DNA of 64,000 bases from Schizochytrium sp. TIO01 (taxonomy: Eukaryota > Sar > Bigyra > Thraustochytrida > Thraustochytriidae). Position numbers and translations under genes: made by a program. Shown piece after piece: positions 21,020 through 33,777 of this stretch. Location of the stretch: the NCBI GenBank assembly GCA_004764695.1, contig SMSO01000037.1, positions 3,284,337 to 3,348,336 on the forward strand, written 5' to 3'. Position 1 is the first letter of the stretch. Every line of letters starts with the position of its first letter. Under the pieces are notes generated by a model. The model worked only from the letters and a program-made list of their open reading frames with translations, was not told the DNA's origin and made no database searches.

Positions 21020-22453
21020 TCATTCTTCAATTGCATCAACTCCTTTCTCTTGCGCTGAAGTCATAGCAGACTTCAACATGAATGCTCGTGTGCGTTGGGC
21101 AACGTTATCACGAACATTTGCATAGAAGAAATTGAGGTCATAAGGGTGGTGGTTTAAACCAGGAAACGTTGCAAAGTGCCACGCTGGCCAGACATACCAC
21201 CCAGCCCCGAATCTACGAGGTGGTGTAATATACAGCGCTCCCATCTCACATTCAGCGTCGCTGATGCTTGGTGAGAGCTCAGGGAGAGCAATGCGATTAA
21301 CAGACGTTCGCACCCCCGTAATGTAGAGCCACATGGTCCATGGATGCATCAGATCCAAGCCACCCTTGTTCTCTTCAAAACCTGCGTAGCCACCCTCGTC
21401 TTTCCAGTTCAGTGGATTAACACAGATGGGACGATCCGTAGTGCTCGGGGCCTCAACGTGCAGAAAGGCCGTAGGATCTCCACCTTTTGCAAAGGTACGC
21501 CACGAAATTACACAGCCAAGCATTTCTGGATGGTCACAAACGCGGACACCGTGGTATCTATCGGGGTTTTTATCATACTTCTCGCGGAAGATGCTCCAGC
21601 CCGGGAGATACGCTGCAATGAGGAAATCTTGTAATGGCTTACCTTCGAAGAACTCAAGTATAAGTTTTTCGCCCAACAAACTTCCTTGCGAATGGCCTGT
21701 TATGATAATTCCCCGTTTTCCATCCCAATGGTGTTCTAAATAATAGCGAAACGCATTGCTTACATCCTCAAAAGCCACATGTAGAGATTTGTTCGCATTC
21801 AAGTTTGCAAAGCCATCTTCTTGCAAGAAAGAACCAGCGGACATTTGGCGGTATCGAGGGGCAAAGACACGACCAACAATGTTAAAGGTGTTTGCCTGTT
21901 GTGGTCCGATTGCATCATCACTCAAATAAACTGTCACAGGGTGTCTCACAGGTGCGTTCCAGCTCGCTGAGGTGTACCAAGTTGTTGGGTGGAGATAGAA
22001 GACATCAGCTGCACCGCAGAGCTGAGCATCGTTGCAGGTCTGTACACCAGGAGGGACGAGGTCACTGGTATCTCCTCGTCCTGGAAGCATCGACCAATTA
22101 TCATCATCACTGTAGTCTGTTGAAGGACCTTGGTCATAGTCTTCGAAATCTCCAATAGGTGTAAAAATATATCTACCTGCAGCGCGTACAATCTCAGTTT
22201 CCACCCACAGTGGCAGAAAGTCGTTTAGAAGTAAAAGCTTCAGATGAATGATGGGTGCCAGGACTGGACTTACAAATGAAGCCACCACAATAACTAGAAC
22301 TGCGAGCTGGTCGCCATGCCCATGCCCATCATATGCTACACGGGCTATCTCCACGACAGCTGGTATCGCTAGTGCAAGGACTAAAGCTAGAAGCCCACAC
22401 CTTTTGCAGCCCCATCCGTACCTCGGGCTTTTCGCTAAGCTCGGTTTCTCCAT
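21020..22453 (-). CDS. Membrane-anchored DUF3089 alpha/beta hydrolase
   Basis: A 477-residue protein starting at ATG 22453. Two hydrophobic segments near the N-terminus (about 19-41 and 50-76) anchor it. The rest is a DUF3089 domain: ADVFYLHPTTWY (the first strand of the fold), the nucleophile elbow GHSQGS with Ser255, and the C-terminal HHPYDLNFFYANVRDN block, which carries the probable catalytic His. The family is a lipase/esterase-like serine hydrolase group of unknown substrate. It is best known from bacteria and fungi, where an HxxDxNxFYxxxRxN ending is typical. An acidic linker (about 103-130, DYDQGPSTDYSDDDN) separates anchor and enzyme. The substrate is not predictable; a lipid or ester at a membrane is likely. 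Bacterial origin by transfer is possible but untested. Confidence 0.82.
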   Translation of the reverse strand: MEKPSLAKSPRYGWGCKRCGLLALVLALAIPAVVEIARVAYDGHGHGDQLAVLVIVVASFVSPVLAPIIHLKLLLLNDFLPLWVETEIVRAAGRYIFTPIGDFEDYDQGPSTDYSDDDNWSMLPGRGDTSDLVPPGVQTCNDAQLCGAADVFYLHPTTWYTSASWNAPVRHPVTVYLSDDAIGPQQANTFNIVGRVFAPRYRQMSAGSFLQEDGFANLNANKSLHVAFEDVSNAFRYYLEHHWDGKRGIIITGHSQGSLLGEKLILEFFEGKPLQDFLIAAYLPGWSIFREKYDKNPDRYHGVRVCDHPEMLGCVISWRTFAKGGDPTAFLHVEAPSTTDRPICVNPLNWKDEGGYAGFEENKGGLDLMHPWTMWLYITGVRTSVNRIALPELSPSISDAECEMGALYITPPRRFGAGWYVWPAWHFATFPGLNHHPYDLNFFYANVRDNVAQRTRAFMLKSAMTSAQEKGVDAIEE

Positions 22454-23456
22454 CGTTCCTCAAGATCTGTCTTTGTCAGTTGAGAAAGTGGTCGGATGAA
22501 GCTACAGAGTCAAACTTTGCCTACTCTACCTAATCGATCAAAGCGGGCTTACCTCCCCATATTTGCCACAATCCTCATCATCGATGATCCATCATCAATC
22601 ATCATGACCATTATCATCGTCATTGTAGTAGCGCAAATATATACACACGTATAACTTATCTGGCCCAACTGATCCGGGTTTCTCTAATAGCCCATTTAGC
22701 AATCATACTCCAGTTCCATAACTAAGCGCCGTTGATAGCTTCATTAAAGAACTCGTTCTTTCAACATGATAAGCAATATGTAATGCACGTTGTCGTGCAA
22801 TATATCGCTTGGGCTTTGTTTTTCAACGATACCAACTGTAAGGGACAGACATAAATCGTCCGCGCCCTGATTAGAAGATAATAGTGGCACCACAAAGACC
22901 GAAGATGGAGAATTTATCTCTAGTAAGCCGTAGAGTGTCCTAACGCTAAGGAGAGATTGGGGTTCTACAGTTCCTGGTAGATGGTGAGTATGATAAAGAG
23001 AGCAGAGCGTCCAGCACCACCCATCATCAAAGGACATGAATGGCATGAGACAAAGCCAATCAATTGATCAATTGGTCAATCGCCGAGTGCAAAAGCGCTC
23101 AAGGAGCTAGCTGGCGGGCTGTGGAGGCTGGCTTGCGAACAGTTCTTGATTGTCAGACCTGTGCCGGTTTGTTGTGGCTAGTGGCAGGTTTGACTTGCAG
23201 CCTGTCGCCACTGGTTGCAATTCTTGGCCATTCGAGCAAACTAAGAATACAGACAGACCTTGGTTGGCTGGTGTGGCTACGCCATTCCAATCAAATCTGA
23301 TTTATCTACAAAACCAAACGAGACAAAACAGGTTCACTCCGTCAAAACATTATACATATCATCAATCAGTAACGAGCTTGTCTCGAGGCATTTTACTGGT
23401 GTTCAAGCGACTTGGTCGTTTTCGTTTGGGAAAGGCCGCGAGCAGCAAAAAACAAG
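22454..23456. other. Divergent intergenic region, 1.0 kb
   Basis: Separates the minus-strand hydrolase from plus-strand NOL6, so it should contain both promoters. A (TCA)n-like stretch lies at about 22570-22622. No gene is evident; the NOL6 frame extends upstream to a TTG at 23412 but has no ATG before 23457. Confidence 0.65.
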
Positions 23457-26400
23457 ATGGCGCGTAAATCTGCGGCCAAAAAACGTCAGCAACAAGAAGC
23501 ACAGCATGAGCAAGTCAAAGCCGTGCAGGCCAAGCGCCGTGTTGAAGAGGAGGAGGATGAAGAAGACGCGAGCAACGACGAGGACTTGTATGAGTCCAAC
23601 GCATCAGCAATTGCGGCTGCTGCTGCCGACGATGAGGAGATGAGCCAGTCTGGTGACGACTCTGAGGAGCTTGGCGAAGGTGCTGAGGACTCGGAGGATG
23701 AAGTCTCTGATGATGAAGAGGCTCAGGCCCACTCTGGCAAGAAGAAGTCTGGAAAGAAAAACACACGCAACGCTCTCCCCACATTGCAGGAGCAAAACTA
23801 CCTGCGTGAGACAAACACCTTGTTCCGAAGCAACCTTCTGCGACTTCAAATGGATCAACTTCTTGAAGAGACCCGTGTTGTAGCTACACCAGAGCGTGCA
23901 GAGAAAGAGCGTGCCTATCTTTTCGCACTAAAGGATGCACTCATGAAAATCAAACACAAGGGCGTTATTACGCGAGCCAAAGCTGAAGTGCCTCTCGAGA
24001 ACTGGGAAAGCACTAAAGACACCGAGCTTGAGTTCATGCCTCTTGAGGCAGTGGATGTTGTGGGTAGCTACCTCCTTGGTACTATGGTCAAACCAGGTCG
24101 CACTGTTGACCTAAGTGTTCGCATGCCTTCTGCAAGCTTTAAGCAAAAAGACTACCTTAACCACAGATACTTTGACAAGCGCCGCATGTACCTGTCGGTG
24201 TTGGCCAGTAAACTCTCCAAGAGCAAGCTCGTAGCTGAGGTTCGCTTTGCTCCGTTCATGAGCGATGTCGACAAGCCTGTACTCCTTATTACTCCCGCTG
24301 CGGATGCCGGCGTAGGAAAACTTTCTGTGCGTGTTACCCCATACATTGGCGACGATCTGTTCCCGGCTTCTCGCTTTCAACTTGTCCAAAACAACGTTCG
24401 TCCGCTCAACCACTTTGCTAAAAACGCCACGGCAGTTCAAGATGGGGGTCTTGCTCTTCCGCCCACACCACACCACAACATGCGTTTGCTCGAAGACGTA
24501 GAAAGCTCTGGTGCACGTACGCACTTGGAGATGTTGCACGAGCTTCACGAGATCTCTCCTTCGTTTGGAACGGTGAGCTGCCTACTTAAAGTTTGGGCTC
24601 GCGTTCGTGGCTTTTCAACTTCAGATGGACCCGATAACTTTGGCGAGTTCCTTCTCACAGCCCTTTTGGCGCAGCAAATCCTCGAGAAGCAAATCAGCCC
24701 AATGCTCTCGGTCCAACAACTTTTTAGAAACTTTATGGGCACCCTTGCCACAATTGATTTGTCAAAGGGACCCGTCGCTCGCTTGCGACGCTCGGTGGAC
24801 TCTGAACTTGGTACGTTTGTATGCTTGCAAAGCGTTTGCGTGTAAATTTGGTGGTTTATAAGTCTTGAAGACTTTCGAGGAAGTAGGTCTGGCGCTGCAA
24901 AAGATGAACAACTTTTGATGGGGAAGGGGAAAACCCTCGATGTCTGTCTCAAATACACATGAAAATCAAAATCTCTGATGCCGGCTAGCCGACCACATCC
25001 TTACTTGGATAATATCTTCATTTTACTTATTCTTTTTGTGTGTGTGTGTGTGTGTGGTGCGTGCGTGGGGGGGGGGGTGATGAGGTCGTGGTTTTACCTG
25101 ACATGACTGACTGACTTTGACTTATTATTTGCTTGGACAATACACAGAAATTTCCGAAGGATACTCTGATGAGGATTTCCGCAAGTCGTTTGATGTAGTT
25201 CTAGTTGGTCCTTGTGGCCGCTTGAACTTGGCATGGCGTGTCTCTAAGTCGTCTTGGGATGCCGTTGCTGAACAAGCTAGTGTCACTCATAGGCTTCTCG
25301 AAGGTATCGAAGGCCAAGCCGGCGGACGTAGCTCTTTTGAGGCAATATTTAGTGCTCCGATGGACTTGTGGCACCAGTTCGATAAATACTACAGTATTCC
25401 ATTTCCAGCAAAATTGCCCGAGACTTGGGAAGCTGCAGACCTCACTCGGGCTGAGCAGGCCCTTTTGTGCGATTTGGGCTGGGAAGGCTTCGTCCGTCGT
25501 CGCGTGGAAGATAGTTTCCGTCGCGCATTTCTGAACACCAAACGCGCTTCTGTCGTCCGCATCCGTGTCAATTCAAAGGAGTCCAGTGCCTGGGCTCCTA
25601 ACGAGGAGCCAAAACGCAGCGCTATTCTTGTTTGCATGCTTCTTAATCGTGAAGAAGCCTTCCGTGTAATTGATAAGGGCCCTAGTGCTGAGCAAGCCAC
25701 TCAAGCTGCTGCATTCCGCGCTTTCTGGGGCAAAAAGTCCGAGCTTCGTCGTTTCCGTGACGGATCCATTCTAGAAACCCTCGATTGGCGTCCTGCAGAG
25801 GAACGCTCCTCAAAGCGTCCTGCATCCGGCACTCACAGTGCTGGTGACAGCTATGATGTCTGCGATACGATTGCGTCCTACGTTGCAGATCATCGCTGGC
25901 CTTTGCAACAAGGAGGCAAAATTATCGTTGTTGGCCGTGAGCTCGAGCTTATGCTTGGTACGCTTGATCGTCAAGACAGGCAACGTGCTCGCCAACTTGT
26001 CATCCCGTCTGAGCCATACGCAGAAGTTCGTGGCTGCGCTGATGAACTGATGAAACGCCTTCGTGCCCTTCAACTACCCCTGTCTGTGATTGGTTTTAGA
26101 CCTGCAGATCCTACTTTGCGTTACGCATCGATTACTCGCCCTGGCCGTCATCCCTTGGCTTTTGGTTCCCAGGAAAGCGAAGGTGCTGCTGTGCTGAGTG
26201 CTCTCATGTCGGGCAAAAGCACCGATGGAAGCAAGAAGCGTAAGATGGATTCTTCTTCAAAATCATCTGTGTCACGTCTTGTTGACGTCATCGAGCTGAT
26301 CGTTGACCTTGAATCCAGCGGACAGTGGCCTGATGATGTTGAGGCTATTCGTGTGATGAAGACGGCCTTCTATGTACAAATTGCTGAGCAGCTTGAAGCA

Positions 26401-27696
26401 TCTTATCCTGGCCAGCAACGCTGTGTAGCTGCTACAAGCTGTTTGGATGTACTCACTGGAGGTTACGCATTCCGCCTTCGGATTAAGCTTGACAAGGAGC
26501 GCCAGATTCTCCGTTCGCCTCGTGTTTCCTTTCATGGTTCTGTCTCAAGTGTCGCTGCTCGCCGCTTACGCGCAGAGCGCAGCGCTGCTACAGGCCAGTC
26601 TGATGAGACTGGTCTTGTCAAGGATGGTAACAAACCCACACAACTTGCATTGGACCAAGCAGATGAACTGGAACGTGAAACTGTGTTGAAGCCGCACCTA
26701 CACGGTATGCTGCACTCTGTACACGGTCGTGGAGATGAATTTGGTGGAGCCAACGTGATGGGTCCCGTAAGTCGACTCGCAAAGCTGTGGGTCAGTGGAC
26801 ATCTGTTCTGGCCCCACATCACTGAAGAGGCCATCGAGCTCATTGTTGCTTCAATCTTTTTGCACCCGCAACCTTACAAAGCGCCCCGTTCACTTGCAAG
26901 TGGGTTTGTGCGCTTCTTGCAGCTTTTGTGCTCTTGGGACTGGAACTTCGAGCCTCTTCTCGTAGACTTGAGGGAGGACACCGGAGATGCTGACCTGCGC
27001 ACTTCGTTAATGAAGTCTTTCAACTCAATGCGCGAGCGTGCCAGCGGTGCTCACATGTTCATTGTTACGTCTGAAGATGTTGACTCCAGCGGCGAATGGA
27101 AGCCACGATGGACTTCACGTCAGCAACCTAGTAAAGACTCTCTTTCGCGCATGGTCAAGGTTGCTCGAGACTCTTTGGTGCTTTTAGAACAGCTGTTTGC
27201 ATTGCAAGCCTCTGGCAAGTACCAGGCTTCCAAGATGCAGCGTCTTTGGTCTGCTGTTTTCCAGTCTACTGTAAGCCCGAAAGAGTTTGACGTTGTTGTT
27301 CAGTTGAACGCCGTGTCCAGTCTCCGGGAGTCGAAGTTGCCAGTTCATGCCCGTGCAAAGCTGTACAAGAATACTGCTGCCCAGGAGAAGCTTCTCTTGG
27401 GTTGCAACCCGATTGTCAGCTACGCAACGGATCTTCAGAAGGAGTTGGGCCATTTGTTTAGTGTTCATTACGACCCCTTCCGTGGCAGCGCAATTGGGTT
27501 GAAATGGAACGAAGGCCTTCTTACTCCCGTGGCTCTTCGGGTTGCATCCTCTTCCCACGCGAAGCCAGCTGAGGAGTCGGATAACAAAAAGGAGATTAAC
27601 GTGGTTCCCAACATTACGGATATTTTGGTTGATGTAGCGGAGCTTGGAGAGGGTCTGGTTGATTCTATTTCATGCTCATCTGTGGATTCCGAGTAA
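23457..27696 (+). CDS. NOL6: Nucleolar protein NOL6/Nrap/Utp22, two exons
   Basis: Join 23457-24810 and 25148-27696, giving 1300 residues. NOL6/Utp22 is a component of the UTP-C module of the small-subunit processome and acts in early 18S rRNA processing in the nucleolus. Evidence: an acidic, Lys-rich nucleolar N-terminus (about 1-110), then Nrap blocks TLQEQNYLRETNTLFRSNLL, EFMPLEAVDVVGSYLLGTMVKP, FAPFMSDVDKPVLLITP and the poly(A) polymerase/CCA-like fold GTVSCLLKVWARVRGF...NFGEFLLTALLAQQIL. Exon 2 continues with FDVVLVGPCGRLNLAWRV, a classic Nrap segment, and ends with an HYDPFRGSAIGLKW block as in other family members. Size is close to yeast Utp22. The first ATG, 23457, opens with MARKSAAKKRQQQ. 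The splice joins phase 1 as codon GAA. The protein also carries short Ser/Lys-rich linkers (KKRKMDSSSKSS). Very likely a single-copy essential gene. Confidence 0.93.
24811..25147 (+). other. Intron of NOL6, 337 bp, phase 1
   Basis: The donor is G|GTACGT after CTT-G at 24810; the acceptor is ATACACAG before 25148. It restores one frame through the Nrap fold. It contains a (TG)n stretch and an 11-base G run at about 25041-25078, and stop codons in the exon 1 frame. Confidence 0.9.
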
Positions 27697-27976
27697 AAAA
27701 TCTATTTAGCTGAGACGCTCGTTATTCTACGTCTATCATCTTTCAATTATCCCCCCTGATTATGCATGTTACTTTGATGAAAAAATATTGGTCCCATTTC
27801 TGCTTTATTTGTTTTTGCCTTTTTATAATCTAGGGATGTGGAAGATTGGTCATATAATATGTTGAATAAATATATAATCATCCTTGATATTGAAATAAAA
27901 TTGAGACGACGAAATCTATTCTGTTTATAATCACATCTTCTTAAAGTTTATATCAAACAATGCAGCAGCTAATTAA
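27697..27976. other. Convergent 3' spacer, 280 bp
   Basis: AT-rich gap between the stops of NOL6 (+) and the P4-ATPase (-). AATAAA-type signals occur near 27866 and 27893, so the two 3' UTRs probably share it. Confidence 0.6.
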
Positions 27977-30900
27977 TCATACATGAGCAATTGTTTTCGT
28001 TTCTCGAGCGCTAGATAATTTTTCTTCGCCTTCTTCAATATCAGCTTGTTGTTCCTCTTCATGTTCTGATAACCGACTTAAACGATGTAGTTTCTTGTTT
28101 TGAGAGAGCTCGAGCAAACCCATACTAGGGTTATTTGTCATTGGCCCCATCAAAGGACTTGATTTTCCACTTCGATCATGCATGGCTTGGCTGCCGTATT
28201 TGGCGGAAGGAGAATGGCTAGGTCGAACAGTTTCCTTGACGCGATGCCCTAAATCTCGCAGTTGCATGTAGGCAATTGGTGCAAGGTAGTCAAGCAGAGC
28301 AATGATAAAAACAGATGCGACAAGTTGGTTCCAGTAGTATCTTCCCCACTTATCGAGAGTGAAAATGTTGCTTTCTCCACTTTCTGTAACAATGTATGCA
28401 ACAACAGCAACAAGAACTAAACATCCGACAATATTAAAAACAATACCGAACGCAAGCAGCCATGTGTAAGCAGCTGCAACCGAAGCTTGGCGTACAGTAA
28501 GAACCATAGTAATGACAACATAAAGAGAACCAGAAAGAGCTAAATAAGCTGCATCATAGTCCTTGTAGAATACGAGAAAGAAAGCAACTGCAGATATTGA
28601 CAAAAAAAGAACAACAAATACATGGTGACATTGCCAGGAATAAACATAGATAAATCCACGTACAAAGGTCAAAGTTAAAAAGAAGAAGAAGTCAGTTTTC
28701 TCACTGCACGAGAAGAAGATATAAGTCTGTTTGTAGTTTTTCTCTGACTACTTTGTAAGCGTCATGGTTTCTTGTTTCTATTGGACAAAAACAAATCACT
28801 ATGACATAAATCATAAAAACTTACGGCCACCATGCACGAGACCACGCAGGATCTGTGCATCTACAACTGCAGGATGCAGAATTTTGTTAAGGCGTCCAAT
28901 ATCGTACGAACTGGGGTTTCGCAGTGTATCATAAACAGACTTTGTATCGCGGTCAAGGAACCCAATCGAAAAAGTAGGGACTGCGATAAAGGCCTGAAAA
29001 ACAACATATTGAATGTTGTTAAAAGCTGCCGTACCACTGAATCGGCAAATGAAGTTATAGTAAAAAGAAACAAAAGTAAAGAGGAGATTTGCAAAGAAAG
29101 TCAGCGTGATGGCTTTGGAAACTCGAATATAACCGAAACGTCCATGGACCAGGAGAAGCGGTGCAAGAAACTTGAACTGCGCAATTGTAAAGTCAGCTGC
29201 ATTAGCTGCCTGGGCACCTTCTTTTCCAGAAATACCAACTCCGACATGACCTTTTTCAATCATCGGAACATCATTCGCACCGTCACCTATTGTAAGTGTA
29301 GTGGGACTAGGGTAGACACCTGTTTTGACAAGGTCCACTAGCTCAGCCTTTTGGCCAGGCGATGCACGACAGGCAATTACAACTTTGCACAAGCGTCCAA
29401 GCTTGAGAAAAGCTGCCTCTAGAGCAGGATTCCGAGCATCTTTGGAGATGACATGGTGAATGAGGTCACCGTCAACAACCAAAGTTAAGTTTGGATCAGC
29501 AGTGATTCGCTCACTCTGAACATACTTTCGCTTATTGTAGATCTTGCGAAAACAACCCAGCATGCCTCTCTCTTCGTTGTCGTGCCTTTCAGAGTCGGTC
29601 TTATAAACCATTTTCCCTTGCGAAGGAAAACCCATTCCAGAACTTTGAGCGGTGTCCACGTGTAAGCCAGGTTCCTGGATTTGGGCCGTGTGCTCCAAGA
29701 TCGCCCTAAAAATAGTGTCCTGAATATCAGTCTCGCTCCGTTCCAATAACGAGACTGATGATCTTTTGCGCGGTTCAGGTCCATCAGGAGAATCCTCCTC
29801 GTCATTCAGCCCGAGTTCGTCCGAGGTAAGCATAATGAGCCGGGAGCTTTGGCTAATCAGCTCAGCAGAGCGACCAATGTTAATAGCAGTTTCAACTTTA
29901 TCGCCTGTGATAAGCCAAATATTAATTTTTGCAGCACGCAGAATGGAGATTGTTTGCGGTACACCCTCTTGAAGACGGTCTTCCACAGCCGTGAGACCTA
30001 GAACGTTCATGTTGACTTCAATTGAGCGAGCCACTTCATCCAATTTCGCCTTCCGTTCTTTCCCATTGTAATTACATGCTTCCTTGTGCTTTTCAGACCA
30101 TGTATCAAATTCAGCTTGGGATATTTCGCGCTCTGCAACCACAAGAGTTCGAAGACCAGCTTCAGCAAATAGCTTAAGGTCTTCGCGTAATTTCCCAAAG
30201 TTTGTGGAGATTGGGTTAGCTACTTGAAGCATCTGGTTATCAGCACCCTTGCAATAGAGCATCATTTTCCCCGGGGTATTGGGGTCAGTATAGATGACAG
30301 ACATGCGTTTACGATCGCTACTGAAAGGGTTTATTGCTACAACTTCGTAGCCCTCGAAACGCACAGAGTCGTCGTTGAGAAAACGATATACATTTTCAGA
30401 CCGTTCTTCATACGAGGGAGCAGCATCCCCATATGCGCTGCGCTCAGTGTCGCGTGTTGGAACGCGGAAGCGCAATCCGATGGTTGAGTCACCCTCAGTG
30501 TAGGCAAACTCAAAGCCAAGCGCAGCCGCAGCAAGTACTAACGCTTCTTCATCAGGGCTTTCTGCATTGTATGTAGGCACCTTATCCTCATCTTTGACAA
30601 ATTCCACAGGTTCTGCATCAGCCGGTAGAGATTCTTCGTCCCGCTTATCCACACTTGGCGTTGGGCTGATAACGGAAGCAGTATCTATTTCTACTTCTGC
30701 ATGAGCTTGAGCAAACTCAACAGACTTGGTGCTGCTTGCTTGTGCGGTAGCAAGCGTGAACGCTCCGGTCGGTGCGCTTTTGGCCAATCTTTCACTGTCT
30801 AATGATCGAGGAATCATTTCGGATTTACTGCGTTTGGGTTTTAGAGACATACGGCGGAAGCGCCGGGATGGGCCACGCGAAGACATGCGACGCCCACCAA

Positions 30901-33271
30901 TAATAGAGCTATGACGCTCACTATGCATATTTAAGCTAGATCTTCTGAGTAACCTTGTGCTGTCACGAACTGGACGGTTTGCAGAGGTGCCTTCCACGAG
31001 CACAGTATGGCACAAGGCAAGAACGGTAAAAAAATGTTGTAGACGCGCCTTTTCAGCCGCCTGATGCTCTTCATTCGAAGAAAGCGCATCCAGTGCATCA
31101 CCAAATCCGCATCGCGCCGCATCAATGGGTTCAAGGTTGCGTCGTGCAAGTTCTTCCAGCGCTTTGTTACTAGCACGTCCATATATGTGATTGTTCACCG
31201 AGACTGCAACAAGGCGCATCTCGTTACGTGTGAGGGTTCCTGTTTTGTCCGAAAAGATCCACTTGACCTGACCAATTTCTTGAGCCAGCGAGGTCGTGTT
31301 ACAGCTCGCAAATTTGCCAGATGCCTCGTCGAACATGTTCAAGTCCCACCCAATATATTTGGCCTGCAAAACATTAAGACCTTCCTGAACAGCGTATAAA
31401 AGGATAGGAAGGATCTGACGATAAAGAACAATATAGGTGAGGAGCAAAGCCAAACCTGGTGGAAGAATGTCACCCGCTGCTTCCCTTGTGTACATCATAT
31501 ACCACAGCTCAGTCGTGGGCTGGTAGGCATATGTGCTCAGTAATAAAGACGCTGCGAGTAAGAGAACAAGCATGACCAATACCGTAATGATGACTTGATT
31601 AGACATGCGGTCAACCTTGGATTGTTTAATGCGACCATTCACTGTCGCCAAAAGAGTCTTGGTTTCCACGCCTGTGTACAGGACAACAGCATAAATCCAC
31701 TCAGTGTTGCGGAGCTCTGCACCTCGAAGAACGACATTATCGCTAGAGCATGCAATAATGTCTTGTTTCTCATCTGTCTTTGGCATGACATGAATCTTAA
31801 AGTTGGAAAGTGAGCCAGTAGGAGGTTCATACCGAATTTCACGGCCCTCGATCCAATCCAAAGTAGCCATGAGGTTATTTTCCACATGATCGATGATTTC
31901 CTTTTTACACATGCGCTTCTTCAGGTACGTTTCACCGTCAATATTGGCAGTTTGTACATAGCAGCACTGTTCCGTGTCAATATCGCTGGTGGTGAGAAGC
32001 AAAAGGTCTGCAGGACTTGTTGCGTTCTTTTCGAGTCGAAGTAGGTCACCACGGCGAACCGAGCCCCAGGTTTTCGCTGCAAATTCATTCTGCTCCCGGT
32101 CAAAAACGTAGGCCCTTTGCATGTTGGTTTTGACATCTTTGCGAGCGCGAGCGCGATCGTCAAAGAATTCGCTTGTCATGTTGAGACTAAAAATCACTGT
32201 GAGGATGAAGACATTGCCCCAGGGTGCTTGGGGGGAGTCAAAGAGGTCGGTGTATGTTCCTAAGAGCATAATAAAGACGATAATTGTGAAGAAGATATTA
32301 CCAGCACGTCTATACTGCAATAGAAATGACCGTGGTAGGAAACTCCAAGCAGTATACTTTGTTGTATAAACCGCGTTTGTAGGTGTTGATCCGTTATCGT
32401 TGCTCAGGACGTGGATTGAAGTCCACTTTTCTGTGTTTATAAGACGATCCCCATTGAGACTCAATGGAGAACCTTCAGCACTAAAGTTACTGCCGGTGCT
32501 GCTGCTGTTAACGCTCATGATAGCTTTCCCACTAATGCCGGTAACTTCGAGCTGCGGTGGAATTGCCATGGCCGTCGTAAGCCTTTGTGAGTTACCTTCA
32601 CGGGGGTTGCCTTCTTCAGTATGTGCAGAAGCATACGACGCAGGTACAGTAACGCCTGTCATGTTCAGAGCTCGTTGCTCCTGGGTCCAGTGCGTATCTT
32701 GCTTCAAAATTGAGCCATCGTTAGGTGAAAACTCTGGATTGGAGCGTAGTTGTATCTGATCTGCCAGGTCGCGCAGGTCTGGGTTATCGTTCTTATTGTT
32801 CAAGTGAATGCCTTCACCATTTTTCCGGTGCCCGACTTCTTCGTCTTCCTCCGCTTCTTCGTCTGTGATTTCCTCTTCTCCACTGTCATTCTTTTTTATA
32901 GGGACCTCCTCCCATAGGAGAGCATCCTTTCCCGCGTCCTTGGCATCGTAGCCGCCGCTGCGTTCGTCAGTCTTGTCCTCGTTCGTGGCATTTCCTCCTG
33001 TCGCATTCACGTTCTCCACGCCAGCTCCGTCGCCGCCACTGCCACCAAGACCTGCAGCAGGTCCGGATGTGGAGGCTGCCAGTCGGATGGGTGGCGGTGC
33101 TGGGAGAGGGCTCGTCTCCTCGGAGGAGGGCCTCGACTGCGCCTCGCCCATGGAGGCAAGCAGCGGGCAGTGGACTCCAGTTCGCGCGATTCGACTTTGC
33201 TTTGGTATTTGCTTTTTCGTTCTCCTCAAAACTTCTCCTCTTCTTCTTTCTTCCACCTTTCGGCTCCTCAT
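27977..33271 (-). CDS. P4-type ATPase (phospholipid flippase), two exons
   Basis: Complement join 27977-28743 and 28825-33271, giving 1737 residues from ATG 33271. A second Met at residue 41 (33151, MGEAQSRP) is a good alternative start and would expose an N-myristoylation-like Gly. P4-ATPases move phospholipids to the cytosolic leaflet, usually with a CDC50 partner. Seen: an IFSDKTGTLTRNEM phosphorylation site (Asp675), DGETYLKKR in the actuator domain (dephosphorylation loop), and GDGANDVPMI at about 1329-1338. A long acidic N-terminus and a basic Ser/Arg-rich insert in the N domain (SSRGPSRRFRRMSLKPKRSK) make it larger than the usual 1100-1400 residues. M4 reads LPILLYAV, where most P4 pumps have PISL. 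Exon 2 supplies the last membrane helices and an acidic tail (EHEEEQQADIEEGEEK). The class is certain; the lipid substrate is not. Confidence 0.93.
28744..28824 (-). other. Intron of the P4-ATPase gene, 81 bp, phase 1
   Basis: On the minus strand the donor is GGCC|GTAAGT (exon 1 ends at 28825) and the acceptor is TAGTCAG|AG (exon 2 starts at 28743). The joined codon is CAG and gives HGGQKNYKQ, matching the GQ that P4 pumps carry after the M6 loop. Without splicing the frame ends five codons after HGG. Confidence 0.85.
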
Positions 33272-33708
33272 CTAACTTGTATCAGTTCTTCCGCGACACA
33301 TTTATTATTATTATTTTTATTTCTTTCTCAAGTCCTTCTTCTCATAAAACCAACATCAGCAACTCAAAGTACGGGTTTATTGATAGCTAGCTAACTAACT
33401 TCGCAATTCTGTCAAGCTCTGAGATCCTGCTTATTCAATCTCTCGCTTCCCTTTATGTGCCAGGGCTCTGGACTGGGTTCTCCTGTTTCTCTCACTCGCA
33501 TATGAGCGTCAGGCCGACTTGTTGGATGTCTTCACCAGCTCGGGATCGGAGAACTGCCTTTTGGTTTCTCATCTGTTTTCCATTCTCAATGGGTTTCTCT
33601 TCTCTCCTTTTCATTTCCATTTCGTTTCAAAAGGAAGAGAGTTTAATTTGCTTTTCACTTATTGTTCACTTTAATTCAATTCATTTTGTCAGAACTTTTT
33701 TAATATTT

Positions 33709-33740
33709 AAAAAGAAAAAGAAAAAGAAAAAGAAAGAAAG
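33709..33740. repeat. AAAAAG microsatellite
   Basis: Four to five A5G units ending in AAAG units. The same motif occurs before receptor 1 at 8680. Confidence 0.9.
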
Positions 33741-33777
33741 ATAGAAAGGTGGTGATCATTTTTATTAATTTAATAGT

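Noticed and set aside
28710-28743. Alternative acceptors for the P4-ATPase intron, such as CGTGCAG|T
   Set aside because: They leave the wrong phase and lead to a stop. Only TCAG|AG at 28743 gives an open frame and the conserved Gly-Gln.
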